Source of the DNA: CAVPUA01 sp963828015
GTDB taxonomy: Bacteria; Actinomycetota; Actinomycetes; Mycobacteriales; Jatrophihabitantaceae
Assembly (NCBI GenBank): GCA_963828015.1
Contig: CAWHCD010000004.1
Location: 62,001-126,000, forward strand
Length of the DNA stretch: 64,000 nucleotides
Direction of reading: 5' to 3'
Shown: positions 7,414-14,345 of the stretch, piece by piece
Layout: each line of letters starts with the position of its first letter
Numbering within the stretch: the stretch's first letter is position 1
Program-made: the position numbers and the translations under genes
The notes under the pieces: generated by a model
Databases searched by the model: none
Told to the model about the DNA's origin: nothing
Seen by the model: only the letters and a program-made list of their open reading frames with translations

Positions 7414-8876
7414 CAGAAGACCTTGAGCGTGGCCGTGGCGCTGGTCAGCGCACCGAGCGTGGCCGTGACGGTGTCCGTCCAGGGTCCGAGCAGGCCGAAG
7501 CCGGGCGTGAAGTTCACCGCCGAGTTCGTCGTCGAGGCGCCGCTGGGCACCGTCAATGTCGCCGGCGAGGGGGTCGCCGTGGTGCCGGCCAACGCGATCG
7601 TCAATGCGCTTCCCGTGGTGTTCACCCACGGGTTGTTGCTGGAGTCGACCAAGGTCACCGAAGTCGTGAAGGTGCCGATCTGCAGCGAGCCATTGACGCA
7701 GTTGTCGTAGGTCAGCGCGGCGGCGGTGCCGGTCGGGGACCCGCATATCGTGGTGCTGTAGTTGCTCCAGAGCAGCGCGGCCGGGCCGGCGGTGATCTTG
7801 ATGCTGTCGGTCGCTGACGTGAGCGATCCGTCGGTGGCGGTGATGGTGTAGGTGTTGGCCACACTGATCGAGCAGCCAGTGAAGGACGCGACCCCGGCCA
7901 CCGCCGACAATGGGTTGGTCGCGCAGGTCAGAGCCGCTCCGCCCGTCGTCGGCGTGATGGCCAGCTTCACGCTGCTGGTGTCGGTTGTGACGACGTTGCC
8001 GAATGTGTCCTCGACACTCACCTGCGGCTGGGTGGCGAACACCAGGTTCGTCGGGGTGTCGGATGCCAACCCGGTGAACACCAGCTTCGCGGCCGGCCCG
8101 GGGCTGACGACGATGGTGTTGCTCGCAACCGTGATGCTCGGGTTGGCGACCAGCGTCGCCACCAAGACGTAGGTGCCGGCCTTGTCGATCTTGCAGCCGG
8201 AGAAGACGGCGGTGCCACTGACCGCGTTGAGTGGGTTCGTCGTGCAGGTCAGCGTCGCGCCGTTGGGCGTCTGCAACGACAGCTGTACGGCAGCGGTGCT
8301 GGTCGTCCCGCTGGCCCCGTTCTTCAAGGCGACGGCCGGCTCAGTGTTGAAGGCGACCGAACTGGTGGCGCTCGAGGAGGGCTGGGTGGTGAAGACCAGC
8401 GCGGTTACCGCCGGAACAACGCTGACGTTGACGGCCGTGCTGGTGGCCGTCCACGAACCAGAGACGGCGGTTACGACGTAGCTGTAGGTGCTGCCGGCCG
8501 TGACCGCGCTGTCCGTGCAACTCCGCGTGGCGATCGGCGCCGCGGCGGTGCCGCAACCGCTGACCGGTCCGCCGCTGGGGGTACGGGTGACGTAGTAGCC
8601 CACGGTGATGCCACCAGACGTGCCGGTGCCCGTCGAGGCGGTCCAACTCAGGCCGACGCTGCTGGTGACCGAGGATGGAGCGGTGAGCACCGGAACGGTC
8701 AGCGAGCCACTAGTGCCCGCGCCCGTACCGGTCGCACCCTTGGCGGTCCAATAGGCCGAGGCCGAGCTTGCGCCGATGACCATGGCCACAATCAGCCCTA
8801 CCACCAGAACGGCACCGCCAACCAGTCGAGCAGGCAAGGTCCCTTGCGAACTCGATCGATCGGCGGTGCCGGACAT
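7413..8876 (-). CDS. SipW-type exported protein with fibronectin and Ig-like repeats
   Basis: 487 residues. The N-terminus has a hydrophobic segment (about 20-40) ending SASAYWTAKG; the AYWT motif marks SipW-dependent-type signal peptides of TasA/camelysin relatives. Then comes a fibronectin type III-like domain (SVGLSWTAS...GYYVTRTPSG...YVVTAVSGSW) and about three Ig-like/invasin-type repeats, two with a LVFATQP-type opening and a TLTCTTNPL or ALTCATNPL strand. It lacks its own C-terminal anchor; the LANTG sorting signal lies immediately downstream in the -1 frame. ATG start has GGGGAAAGG upstream. Likely a cell-surface adhesin or scaffold. Confidence 0.8.
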   Translation of the reverse strand: MSGTADRSSSQGTLPARLVGGAVLVVGLIVAMVIGASSASAYWTAKGATGTGAGTSGSLTVPVLTAPSSVTSSVGLSWTASTGTGTSGGITVGYYVTRTPSGGPVSGCGTAAAPIATRSCTDSAVTAGSTYSYVVTAVSGSWTATSTAVNVSVVPAVTALVFTTQPSSSATSSVAFNTEPAVALKNGASGTTSTAAVQLSLQTPNGATLTCTTNPLNAVSGTAVFSGCKIDKAGTYVLVATLVANPSITVASNTIVVSPGPAAKLVFTGLASDTPTNLVFATQPQVSVEDTFGNVVTTDTSSVKLAITPTTGGAALTCATNPLSAVAGVASFTGCSISVANTYTITATDGSLTSATDSIKITAGPAALLWSNYSTTICGSPTGTAAALTYDNCVNGSLQIGTFTTSVTLVDSSNNPWVNTTGSALTIALAGTTATPSPATLTVPSGASTTNSAVNFTPGFGLLGPWTDTVTATLGALTSATATLKVF

Positions 8877-8937
8877 GGAACACCTTTCCCCGGTGTGTAG
8901 GGCGATATGACGTGCGAGTGATTCCCCACGCCCGAGA

Positions 8938-8970
8938 GCGCAGGTAGGCGGTTTGATCGCCGACCTGCGC
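8938..8970. terminator. Hairpin between two surface-protein genes
   Basis: GCGCAGGT (8938-8945) pairs with ACCTGCGC (8963-8970); inside, GGCG pairs with CGCC after one mismatch, leaving a 7-base loop (GTTTGAT). It sits about 9 bases beyond the stop of the 8980-9531 gene and before the 8876 start on the same strand, so it could be a terminator or attenuator that makes the first gene more abundant than the second. Confidence 0.6.
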
Positions 8971-8979
8971 TACCTCGAA

Positions 8980-9531
8980 CTAGGCCGTGACGAAGGCGAG
9001 ATTAAGCGTCGCGCCCTGGCAGCCGTTCTGGTTCACCGTCGGCTTGTCATTGAACGCAACCGTTGCCGTCGTGCCGGTGCTGGTGAAGGTCGCAGTCGCG
9101 CCCGGCGCAATGTCCACCGCTACCGGAATCGACAGCGTTCCGGCGAGCGTGTAGTCGCCCGTGGTGCAGGTGCCCGGGGCAGGGGGCGTCGCAGCCAGAG
9201 TTACCGAAGAGATGCTGACCGTGACCGATGCCACGTAAGCGCTGGTGCTGCCATTGTTCTTGATCGAACCCGAGATCGTCTGGGCCGCGACTCCGGGGGC
9301 CAGCGGTGTCGTCAGGGCGTTCTGCGTGATCTGCAGGTTGACCGTCTGCGTGCCGGTTGCGGCCGTACCCGTACCGGTGCCGCCGGCCGCGGTCCAGTAG
9401 GCGAAGGCGGTGCCTGCGCCGGCGGCGACAAGTGCCGCGGCGGCGATGCTGCCGATGATGATGCGCTTGCGGCGCTTGTTCTTCTTCGGGCCGACCTCGC
9501 TGGTCAGTTCCTGGTTGGTGTTCTCGGACAT
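8980..9531 (-). CDS. SipW-dependent-type signal peptide protein, TasA/camelysin-like
   Basis: 183 residues. A charged n-region (KKNKRRKR, 16-23), a hydrophobic core and FAYWTA (43-48) form a SipW-type signal; the mature part is a small Thr/Ala-rich beta protein ending AFVTA. TasA-like proteins form extracellular fibres or spore-coat/biofilm matrix; that role is inferred here. ATG at 9531 is chosen because GGGAGG lies five bases upstream; an upstream ATG at 9549 has none. It leads the three-gene surface cluster, has its own promoter region and is paralogous to the 6853-7413 product. The dedicated SipW-type peptidase is not in the window. Confidence 0.8.
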   Translation of the reverse strand: MSENTNQELTSEVGPKKNKRRKRIIIGSIAAAALVAAGAGTAFAYWTAAGGTGTGTAATGTQTVNLQITQNALTTPLAPGVAAQTISGSIKNNGSTSAYVASVTVSISSVTLAATPPAPGTCTTGDYTLAGTLSIPVAVDIAPGATATFTSTGTTATVAFNDKPTVNQNGCQGATLNLAFVTA

Positions 9532-9617
9532 GGTGACCTCCCTGATCATTAGTGAGTCCGCTGGGGAGCGCGCTCCGGGCCCCCGCCCGCGGAACCCCGA
9601 ATGGTCGGGATGCGCAA

Positions 9618-9645
9618 CCCGCGTTCGCGGGCTGGCGAAACATTA
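9618..9645 (-). promoter_or_regulatory. Putative promoter and leader stem-loop of the TasA-like gene
   Basis: On the minus strand a TAATGT hexamer (9645-9640) lies in a locally AT-rich stretch (about 9640-9720) that contrasts with the surrounding GC-rich DNA. Just downstream, CCCGCGTTCGCGGG (9618-9631) can form a tight stem-loop in the predicted leader of about 100 bases. No clear -35 box was found. Confidence 0.4.
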
Positions 9646-9772
9646 ACACGAACTACACGGATTTAAAAATCGCGTGAGCACAAAAAATCCCCGGATTGCG
9701 GTATGGCGAATCGGATTTCTCCCGCTACAACGTCCAAATCGAGGACACGGCGAGTGACAGCAAGCTGAGAAC

Positions 9773-9790
9773 AATCAAGCGCGATTGATT
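9773..9790. promoter_or_regulatory. Near-perfect 18-bp palindrome, candidate TetR operator
   Basis: AATCAAGCGCGATTGATT equals its own reverse complement except for one symmetric pair (positions 7 and 12). It lies 31 bases before the chosen start of the TetR gene (9821) and within the intergenic space shared with the divergent TasA-like gene, where an autoregulatory operator is expected. Confidence 0.55.
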
Positions 9791-9820
9791 TTTTGGGTGA
9801 CGCCTGCCAACCTTGCCCCC

Positions 9821-10438
9821 GTGACGACCGCACGCCCTCCACAGCAACAGCGCAGTCGACTCACCCGCCAGCGGCTGCTCGACGCCGCCTTCGACAGCCT
9901 GGTCGAACGGGGCTGGACGCACAGCACCGTAGCCGAGGTCGCCGAGCGGGCCGGGGTGTCGCGGGGCGCGGCGCAGCATCACTTCCCGACCCGCGAGGCG
10001 CTGATGAGCGCAGCGGTCGAACACGTCACGCTGAAGCGGGCGGCCATCATCAACGACGACCTGAACCGCGAGATCATCAGCCCGCCGCCGGACTCACGAC
10101 GCATTCAGCGCGCCGTCGAGCTGATCGTCGGGTGGTTCGTCGGTCCGACCTTTCGCGCGTCGCTGACCCTGTGGGTGGCCGCGGCGTCCGAGCCGGAGCT
10201 ACGGGAACTGCTCGCGCCCCTCGAGGCCCAGGCCGCCCGGGTGGCCTACCTCGGCGCCGTCCGGCTCCTGAACGCCGATGAGGCCAAGGCCGGTGTGCCT
10301 GAGCTCATCCAGGCCACGTTGGATTTCTCCCGCGGGCTCGGCCTCGCCGCGCTGGTGACCGAGGATCGTGCGCAGCGCGCGCGAGTGATCCGACGTTGGG
10401 CGAGCACGCTCGAGCGCGTGCTGCCGGGCAAGGGCTGA
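9821..10438 (+). CDS. TetR family transcriptional regulator
   Basis: 205 residues. N-terminal helix-turn-helix DNA-binding domain: RLLDAAFDSLVERGW, then TVAEVAERAGVSRGAAQHHF, ending in the HHFPTREAL recognition end typical of TetR. The C-terminal ligand/dimer domain is family-typical but gives no ligand. GTG at 9821 gives a normal N-terminus; upstream TTG (9785) and GTG (9797) would add an odd hydrophobic leader and would overlap the palindrome. Divergent from the TasA-like cluster, so that cluster or its own gene is the likely target. Confidence 0.85.
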   Translation: MTTARPPQQQRSRLTRQRLLDAAFDSLVERGWTHSTVAEVAERAGVSRGAAQHHFPTREALMSAAVEHVTLKRAAIINDDLNREIISPPPDSRRIQRAVELIVGWFVGPTFRASLTLWVAAASEPELRELLAPLEAQAARVAYLGAVRLLNADEAKAGVPELIQATLDFSRGLGLAALVTEDRAQRARVIRRWASTLERVLPGKG

Positions 10439-10457
10439 CGCGACTGGTCGGCCGGAC

Positions 10458-11504
10458 CTAGCTGGTACGACGCGAGAGGAGCCGCTCGAGGATCTCGTTG
10501 GGCGTGTCATCGGCGCGATGCCGGCGTCCGCCTGACGTACCGGACCGCGCGGACTCCACCGGCTCAGGCGCCGCATGACGATTCGCGGTGACCGGCGCTA
10601 CCGAAGCCACCGCGGCACCCTCGCGAGCGTCGGGCGCATCATCGACGAACGGGGTCAGCCGCGGCAGATCGGCGAAGGGGTCGCGGCCGGGCGGACTGGC
10701 GGCGGGGGCGGTCGCCACAACGGGGATCGGCGTCTTCACCGGTGGTGTCCACGGCGGCGCGACGACAATCGGCGGCGCGACCGAAATCGGCGGCGACACA
10801 ACGGGTGGCGGCGCGGGCGGCGCTGCCGCCGGTGCCGGTGCCGGTGCCGGTGGCAGGGGTGCGGACGCGGCGGACGGTGCGGCGGCGGGCGATGTGGCGG
10901 TGGGTGGCACAGCGGGCGGCGGGGTCGCCCCGGACGCGGCGGTGACGGCCGTGGCCGCTATCTCCACCGGGCGTAACGGCGGCGGGTCGTCGCGACCGAC
11001 GGCCAGGCGGCGGACCTCGTGCTGCAGCGCCTCGATGTTGGAGCCGATGACCCTGGTCGTTTCGACCCGCTCCAACCGCAACTGCCCGCCGACCTTCTCG
11101 ACGAGATCACCCCGCAGATGCGCGACTTCGGCGCGCAGGGAATCGAGCTCCGAGCTCATCGAGTCGGCGAACTTGGCCAACTCGGCCTGCACGAGGGCCT
11201 GCAACCGCTCCTCGTACTCACGCCGAGACGCCGCGTCGCGGGTGGTCTCGAGTTGCCGAGAACTGGCCAGCTCGAGGTCAGACCCGGTCGAGCCCGATGC
11301 CGTTCCCGGCCGATGGCGAACGCCGTAGATGGACAGGTAGCCCAGCAGGGCCGACCACAGCCCGGCGATCACCCCGAGCTGGGACTGCTTGTGGGTGTTG
11401 CCGAAGCAGATGAGCACGACGGCCAGCCCGGCCAGCCCGAAGGCGACAATTACCCCGACAACCGACAGGATCGCGCGAGTCCGCGAGCTCCCCCAGGTGG
11501 CCAC
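10458..11504 (-). CDS. Membrane protein with coiled coil and Pro/Ala-rich tail (Rv3604c-like)
   Basis: 348 residues. Two membrane helices at the N-terminus (about 12-34 and 43-61), then a charged, helical, probably coiled-coil region (about 75-175), then a long Pro/Ala-rich low-complexity stretch with repeated APAPAPA-type runs, and a basic C-terminus (RRHRADDTPNEILERLLSRR). Position next to DUF3180 and folK matches M. tuberculosis Rv3604c, a conserved Ala/Arg/Pro-rich membrane protein of unknown role (DUF6779-type). GTG start; a TAAACT hexamer six bases upstream suggests a leaderless transcript separate from the fol operon. Confidence 0.8.
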   Translation of the reverse strand: MATWGSSRTRAILSVVGVIVAFGLAGLAVVLICFGNTHKQSQLGVIAGLWSALLGYLSIYGVRHRPGTASGSTGSDLELASSRQLETTRDAASRREYEERLQALVQAELAKFADSMSSELDSLRAEVAHLRGDLVEKVGGQLRLERVETTRVIGSNIEALQHEVRRLAVGRDDPPPLRPVEIAATAVTAASGATPPPAVPPTATSPAAAPSAASAPLPPAPAPAPAAAPPAPPPVVSPPISVAPPIVVAPPWTPPVKTPIPVVATAPAASPPGRDPFADLPRLTPFVDDAPDAREGAAVASVAPVTANRHAAPEPVESARSGTSGGRRHRADDTPNEILERLLSRRTS

Positions 11505-11510
11505 GGCGCG

Positions 11511-11516
11511 AGTTTA
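11511..11516 (-). promoter_or_regulatory. Leaderless -10 box of the Rv3604c-like gene
   Basis: Minus-strand TAAACT ends exactly six bases before the GTG at 11504, placing the expected transcription start on the start codon. Confidence 0.55.
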
Positions 11517-11604
11517 CCGGGGAAACCGACCCTCCGAGGGGCCGGAAAATAGGTATTCACATGTTTGCCGAGGGTATGCGGCCGGGGCGCCGAAACGCGC
11601 TCGC

Positions 11605-12081
11605 TCACGCGGCCGCGGCCGGCGGGTTGGGGCGGCGATGCTGGGTCTGCCCCGGATCGACGCCCGACCGCTCGAGCAACAGGCCGGCCCCGAGCAGCAC
11701 GGCAGAGACGGCGAAGATCACGATGCCGACCCGCAGGTCGCTGCTCGCGGCCCGAACGCGGGCCGCATCCGGGGCCACCCGAAGCAGCAGGCCACCGACG
11801 GCCCCCATCAGCCCGGCCGCGACCAGGGCCGAGGCCTTGCCCAGCGCGACCAGGCGGGCAATGGTGATGGCGGGCATCGCCTTGGCGTCGGGATCGTGGC
11901 TGACCGCGGCCCGCACCCGCCGAGCGGCGAGGAACTCGAAGATGGCCAGGAACAGCAGCGGGACGCAGATGCCGTAGCCCACCGGAGGCAGCGAGTCATA
12001 GGTGAAACGCAGCAGCAGATAGACGACGACCAACACGATCAGGAACGGGCGGAGCAGATCCGCCGCACTGGTGCGTCTCAT
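11605..12081 (-). CDS. DUF3180 membrane protein
   Basis: 158 residues with four predicted membrane helices (about 10-25, 35-53, 75-100 and 118-138) and a short polar tail. The DUF3180 family is actinobacterial, of unknown function, and almost always directly follows folK, as here (Rv3605c in M. tuberculosis). The ATG overlaps the folK stop by four bases, so it is translated with the folate operon. Confidence 0.88.
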   Translation of the reverse strand: MRRTSAADLLRPFLIVLVVVYLLLRFTYDSLPPVGYGICVPLLFLAIFEFLAARRVRAAVSHDPDAKAMPAITIARLVALGKASALVAAGLMGAVGGLLLRVAPDAARVRAASSDLRVGIVIFAVSAVLLGAGLLLERSGVDPGQTQHRRPNPPAAAA

Positions 12082-12569
12082 CGCAATCGGACCGCGACCG
12101 CCGGCTCGACTCCGGCCAACTCACTCGCCGGCAGCGCGTCGACCAGTTCCCGCACCGAGATGCCCGCCAGCTGGGCCGCCGGGTCGAGGGCCAGCCAGGG
12201 CACGAGCACGAAGGCCCGATCCGCGGCGCGCGGATGGGGCAGGGTCAGCTGCGGATCGGCGGAACTCAGGCCGTCCACGTCGATGACGTCCACGTCCAAC
12301 GTCCGCGGTCCCCACCGGATGTCGCGAACCCGCCCGGCCGCCTGTTCGGCCGCCTGCGCTCGCGAGAGCCAGGCCGCGGCGAGGGCGTCCGGGTCGTCGA
12401 CGATGATCACCGCGTTGAGGTAGTCGGGTTGCTCGACCGGTCCCCAGGCCGGGGTGCGGTAGACCGGCGACACCCCGATCAGCCACGGCCGCATCGCGTC
12501 GACGGCGGCCTGCAACGCCTCGCCCGGACTTCCGATGTTGGCCCCGAGTGCCAGCACGGCGCGGCTCAT
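12078..12569 (-). CDS. folK: Hydroxymethyl-dihydropterin pyrophosphokinase
   Basis: Transfers pyrophosphate from ATP to 6-hydroxymethyl-7,8-dihydropterin in folate synthesis. 163 residues, the family's usual size. Motifs: LGANIGSPGEAL (7-18), VSPVYRTPAWGP, the QPDYLNAV strand, RWGPRTLDVDVI (metal-binding Asp pair) and the LPHPRAADRAFVLVPW signature. ATG-stop overlaps with folB upstream and DUF3180 downstream show tight coupling. Confidence 0.95.
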   Translation of the reverse strand: MSRAVLALGANIGSPGEALQAAVDAMRPWLIGVSPVYRTPAWGPVEQPDYLNAVIIVDDPDALAAAWLSRAQAAEQAAGRVRDIRWGPRTLDVDVIDVDGLSSADPQLTLPHPRAADRAFVLVPWLALDPAAQLAGISVRELVDALPASELAGVEPAVAVRLR

Positions 12570-12925
12570 CGGCTGCGCCGGATCGTGACGGCGACATCGC
12601 TGAACTGCAAGGTGATCGGGGCCTGGGGCTTGTGCACCGTGACCGTCGCTGCCCGCACCCGGGCGTCGGCCAGACAGACGTCGGCCAACCGCTGGGCCAA
12701 TGTCTCGATCAGGTTCACCGGCTCCCCGGCGATGATCGCGGCGAGTGCCTCGGCCAACTCGCCGTAGTGCACGGTGTCGGTCACGTCGTCACTGGCCGCG
12801 GCCGGAGTCAGATCCAGTTCGAGAACGACGTCGACGACGAAGTCCTGTCCGTCGCGTCGCTCGAAGTCGAAGACGCCATGATGGCCGCGTACCCGCAGGC
12901 CGGTCAGTTCGATGCGATCGCTCAT
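12566..12925 (-). CDS. folB: Dihydroneopterin aldolase
   Basis: Cleaves 7,8-dihydroneopterin to 6-hydroxymethyl-dihydropterin and glycolaldehyde. 119 residues from ATG at 12925, a normal length; an upstream in-frame extension is rejected because it is a Gly/Arg-rich artefact inside folP. Motifs: LTGLRVRGHHGVFDFERR with the family's GxHG-type site, DTVHYGELAEAL, and LIETLAQRLAD with the catalytic-region Glu, then VHKPQAPI. The ATG overlaps the folP stop (ATGA). Confidence 0.93.
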   Translation of the reverse strand: MSDRIELTGLRVRGHHGVFDFERRDGQDFVVDVVLELDLTPAAASDDVTDTVHYGELAEALAAIIAGEPVNLIETLAQRLADVCLADARVRAATVTVHKPQAPITLQFSDVAVTIRRSR

Positions 12926-13753
12926 CGTCGTGCCGCCTGAGCCACCAGCGCCGCATCGACATTGGCCCGCACGTCGTGCACCCGCACACCCCACACACCG
13001 GCCGCAGCCGCCAACATCGTGACGGCGACGGTCGCTGCCTCACGTCCGTCCACCGGGCGCGGTGACCCGTCCGGCCCAGCCAGCAACCGCCCCAGGAACG
13101 ACTTGCGCGACGCACCGACCAATATCGGGAAGCCCAGCGATTGCAGTTGATCCAGCCCGGCCAGCAGGGCCCAGTTGTGCTCGGGCGCCTTCGCGAAGCC
13201 GAGCCCGGGATCGAGCACGATCGACTCCGGCGCCACACCCGCCGCCAGTGCCTGCTCGACCCGCTCGGCCAGCTCCCGCCGCACATCGGCGACCACGTCG
13301 TCGTATACCGCCAGCTCGTTCATCGCCCGGCTTGGCCCGCGCCAATGCATCAGGATCCACGGGCAGCCGGCCGCGGCGACGGTCTTGGCCATCTGCGGAT
13401 CGGCCAGGCCGCCGGAAACGTCATTCACCAGACTGGCGCCGGCCTCGAGCGCGGCGGCGGCAACCTGCGCCCGGGTGGTGTCGATGCTCACCGGCACGTC
13501 CGCCTCGTGCAGGGCGGCGACCACCGGACGGACCCGGCGGATCTCCTCCTCGATGTCCACCCGCTCGGCTCCCGGCCGGGTCGACTCCCCACCGACGTCG
13601 ACCAGGTCGGCGCCGGCGCGGTGCATGGCAACGCCGTGCGCGACGGCAGCGGCCACGGAGGTGTAGCGGCCACCGTCGCTGAAGGAGTCGGGCGTGACGT
13701 TCGAGAACGCCCATGACGAGCAGGCGGTCCGCCCGTGCGGGCAGAGCGGACAC
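12922..13753 (-). CDS. folP: Dihydropteroate synthase, with a one-base frameshift
   Basis: Condenses hydroxymethyl-dihydropterin pyrophosphate with p-aminobenzoate; the sulfonamide target. The main frame (from 13656) has DVGGESTRPGA, VSIDTTRAQVA, GASLVNDVSGG, ILMHWRG, DPGLGFAK, GASRKSFLGRLL and the C-terminal RVHDV: a full TIM barrel. The first conserved motif is split: LLVMGVL reads from GTG at 13753, while NVTPDSFSDGGRYTS reads one base out of phase. Removing the base at 13702 restores MGVLNVTPDSFSDGG. The GTG follows the folE stop by one base. Since this enzyme is normally essential, a base-call error is the simpler explanation. Confidence 0.85.
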
Positions 13754-13754
13754 G

Positions 13755-14345
13755 TCAGCGTCCGAGGATCAGGCTCAGGGCTTCGGAGCGGGTGCGGGGG
13801 TCATCCTGCATCGAGCCGCGCACCGCTGACGTCATGGTGCGCGTCCCCGGCTTGCGGATACCGCGCATCGCCATGCACAGATGCTCGGCCTCGACGACGA
13901 CGATGACGCCGGTCGGTTCAAGTTTGGACATCACGGCATCGGCGACCTGCGAGGTCAGCCGCTCCTGGACCTGCGGCCGTTTGGCGTACAGATCGACCAA
14001 CCGGGCCAGCTTGGACAGCCCGGTGATGCGACCGGACACGCCGGGGATGTAGCCGACGGCGGCGGTGCCGTGCCAGGTGACGAGATGGTGCTCGCACGTC
14101 GAGTAGAGCGGGATGTCCTTCACCAGGACGAGTTCGTTGTGGTTCTCGTCGAAGGTCGTGAGCAGGACGTCGGACGGCTCGGTGTGCAGGCCGGCGAATA
14201 TCTCGGAGTAGGAGCGGGCCACCCGGCCCGGAGTGTCGCGCAGGCCTTCGCGGTCGGGGTCCTCCCCGATCGCGATCAGCAGCTCGCGAACCGCCGCTTC
14301 GGCTCGGGCCAGATCGACTCCGGGCGCGTTGAGTACGTCGCTCAC
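13755..14345 (-). CDS. folE: GTP cyclohydrolase I
   Basis: Opens GTP to dihydroneopterin triphosphate, the entry to folate synthesis. 196 residues from GTG at 14345, chosen because it overlaps the ftsH stop as GTGA; a longer start at 14366 would run 25 bases into ftsH. Motifs: EGLRDTPGRVAR, zinc site YSTCEHHLV plus the later Cys in EAEHLCMAMRG, GYIPGVSGRITGLSKLAR, and TSAVRGSMQDD near the end. Confidence 0.95.
   Translation of the reverse strand: MSDVLNAPGVDLARAEAAVRELLIAIGEDPDREGLRDTPGRVARSYSEIFAGLHTEPSDVLLTTFDENHNELVLVKDIPLYSTCEHHLVTWHGTAAVGYIPGVSGRITGLSKLARLVDLYAKRPQVQERLTSQVADAVMSKLEPTGVIVVVEAEHLCMAMRGIRKPGTRTMTSAVRGSMQDDPRTRSEALSLILGR

Noticed and set aside
6901..9531. Plus-strand hydrophobic open frames opposite the surface cluster
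   Set aside because: They arise from the repetitive Thr/Ala/Val codons of the minus-strand proteins and have no ribosome binding sites or motifs.
9532..9820. AT-rich dip as sign of a mobile element end
   Set aside because: No terminal repeats, integrase or tRNA remnant; it is adequately explained as a divergent promoter region.
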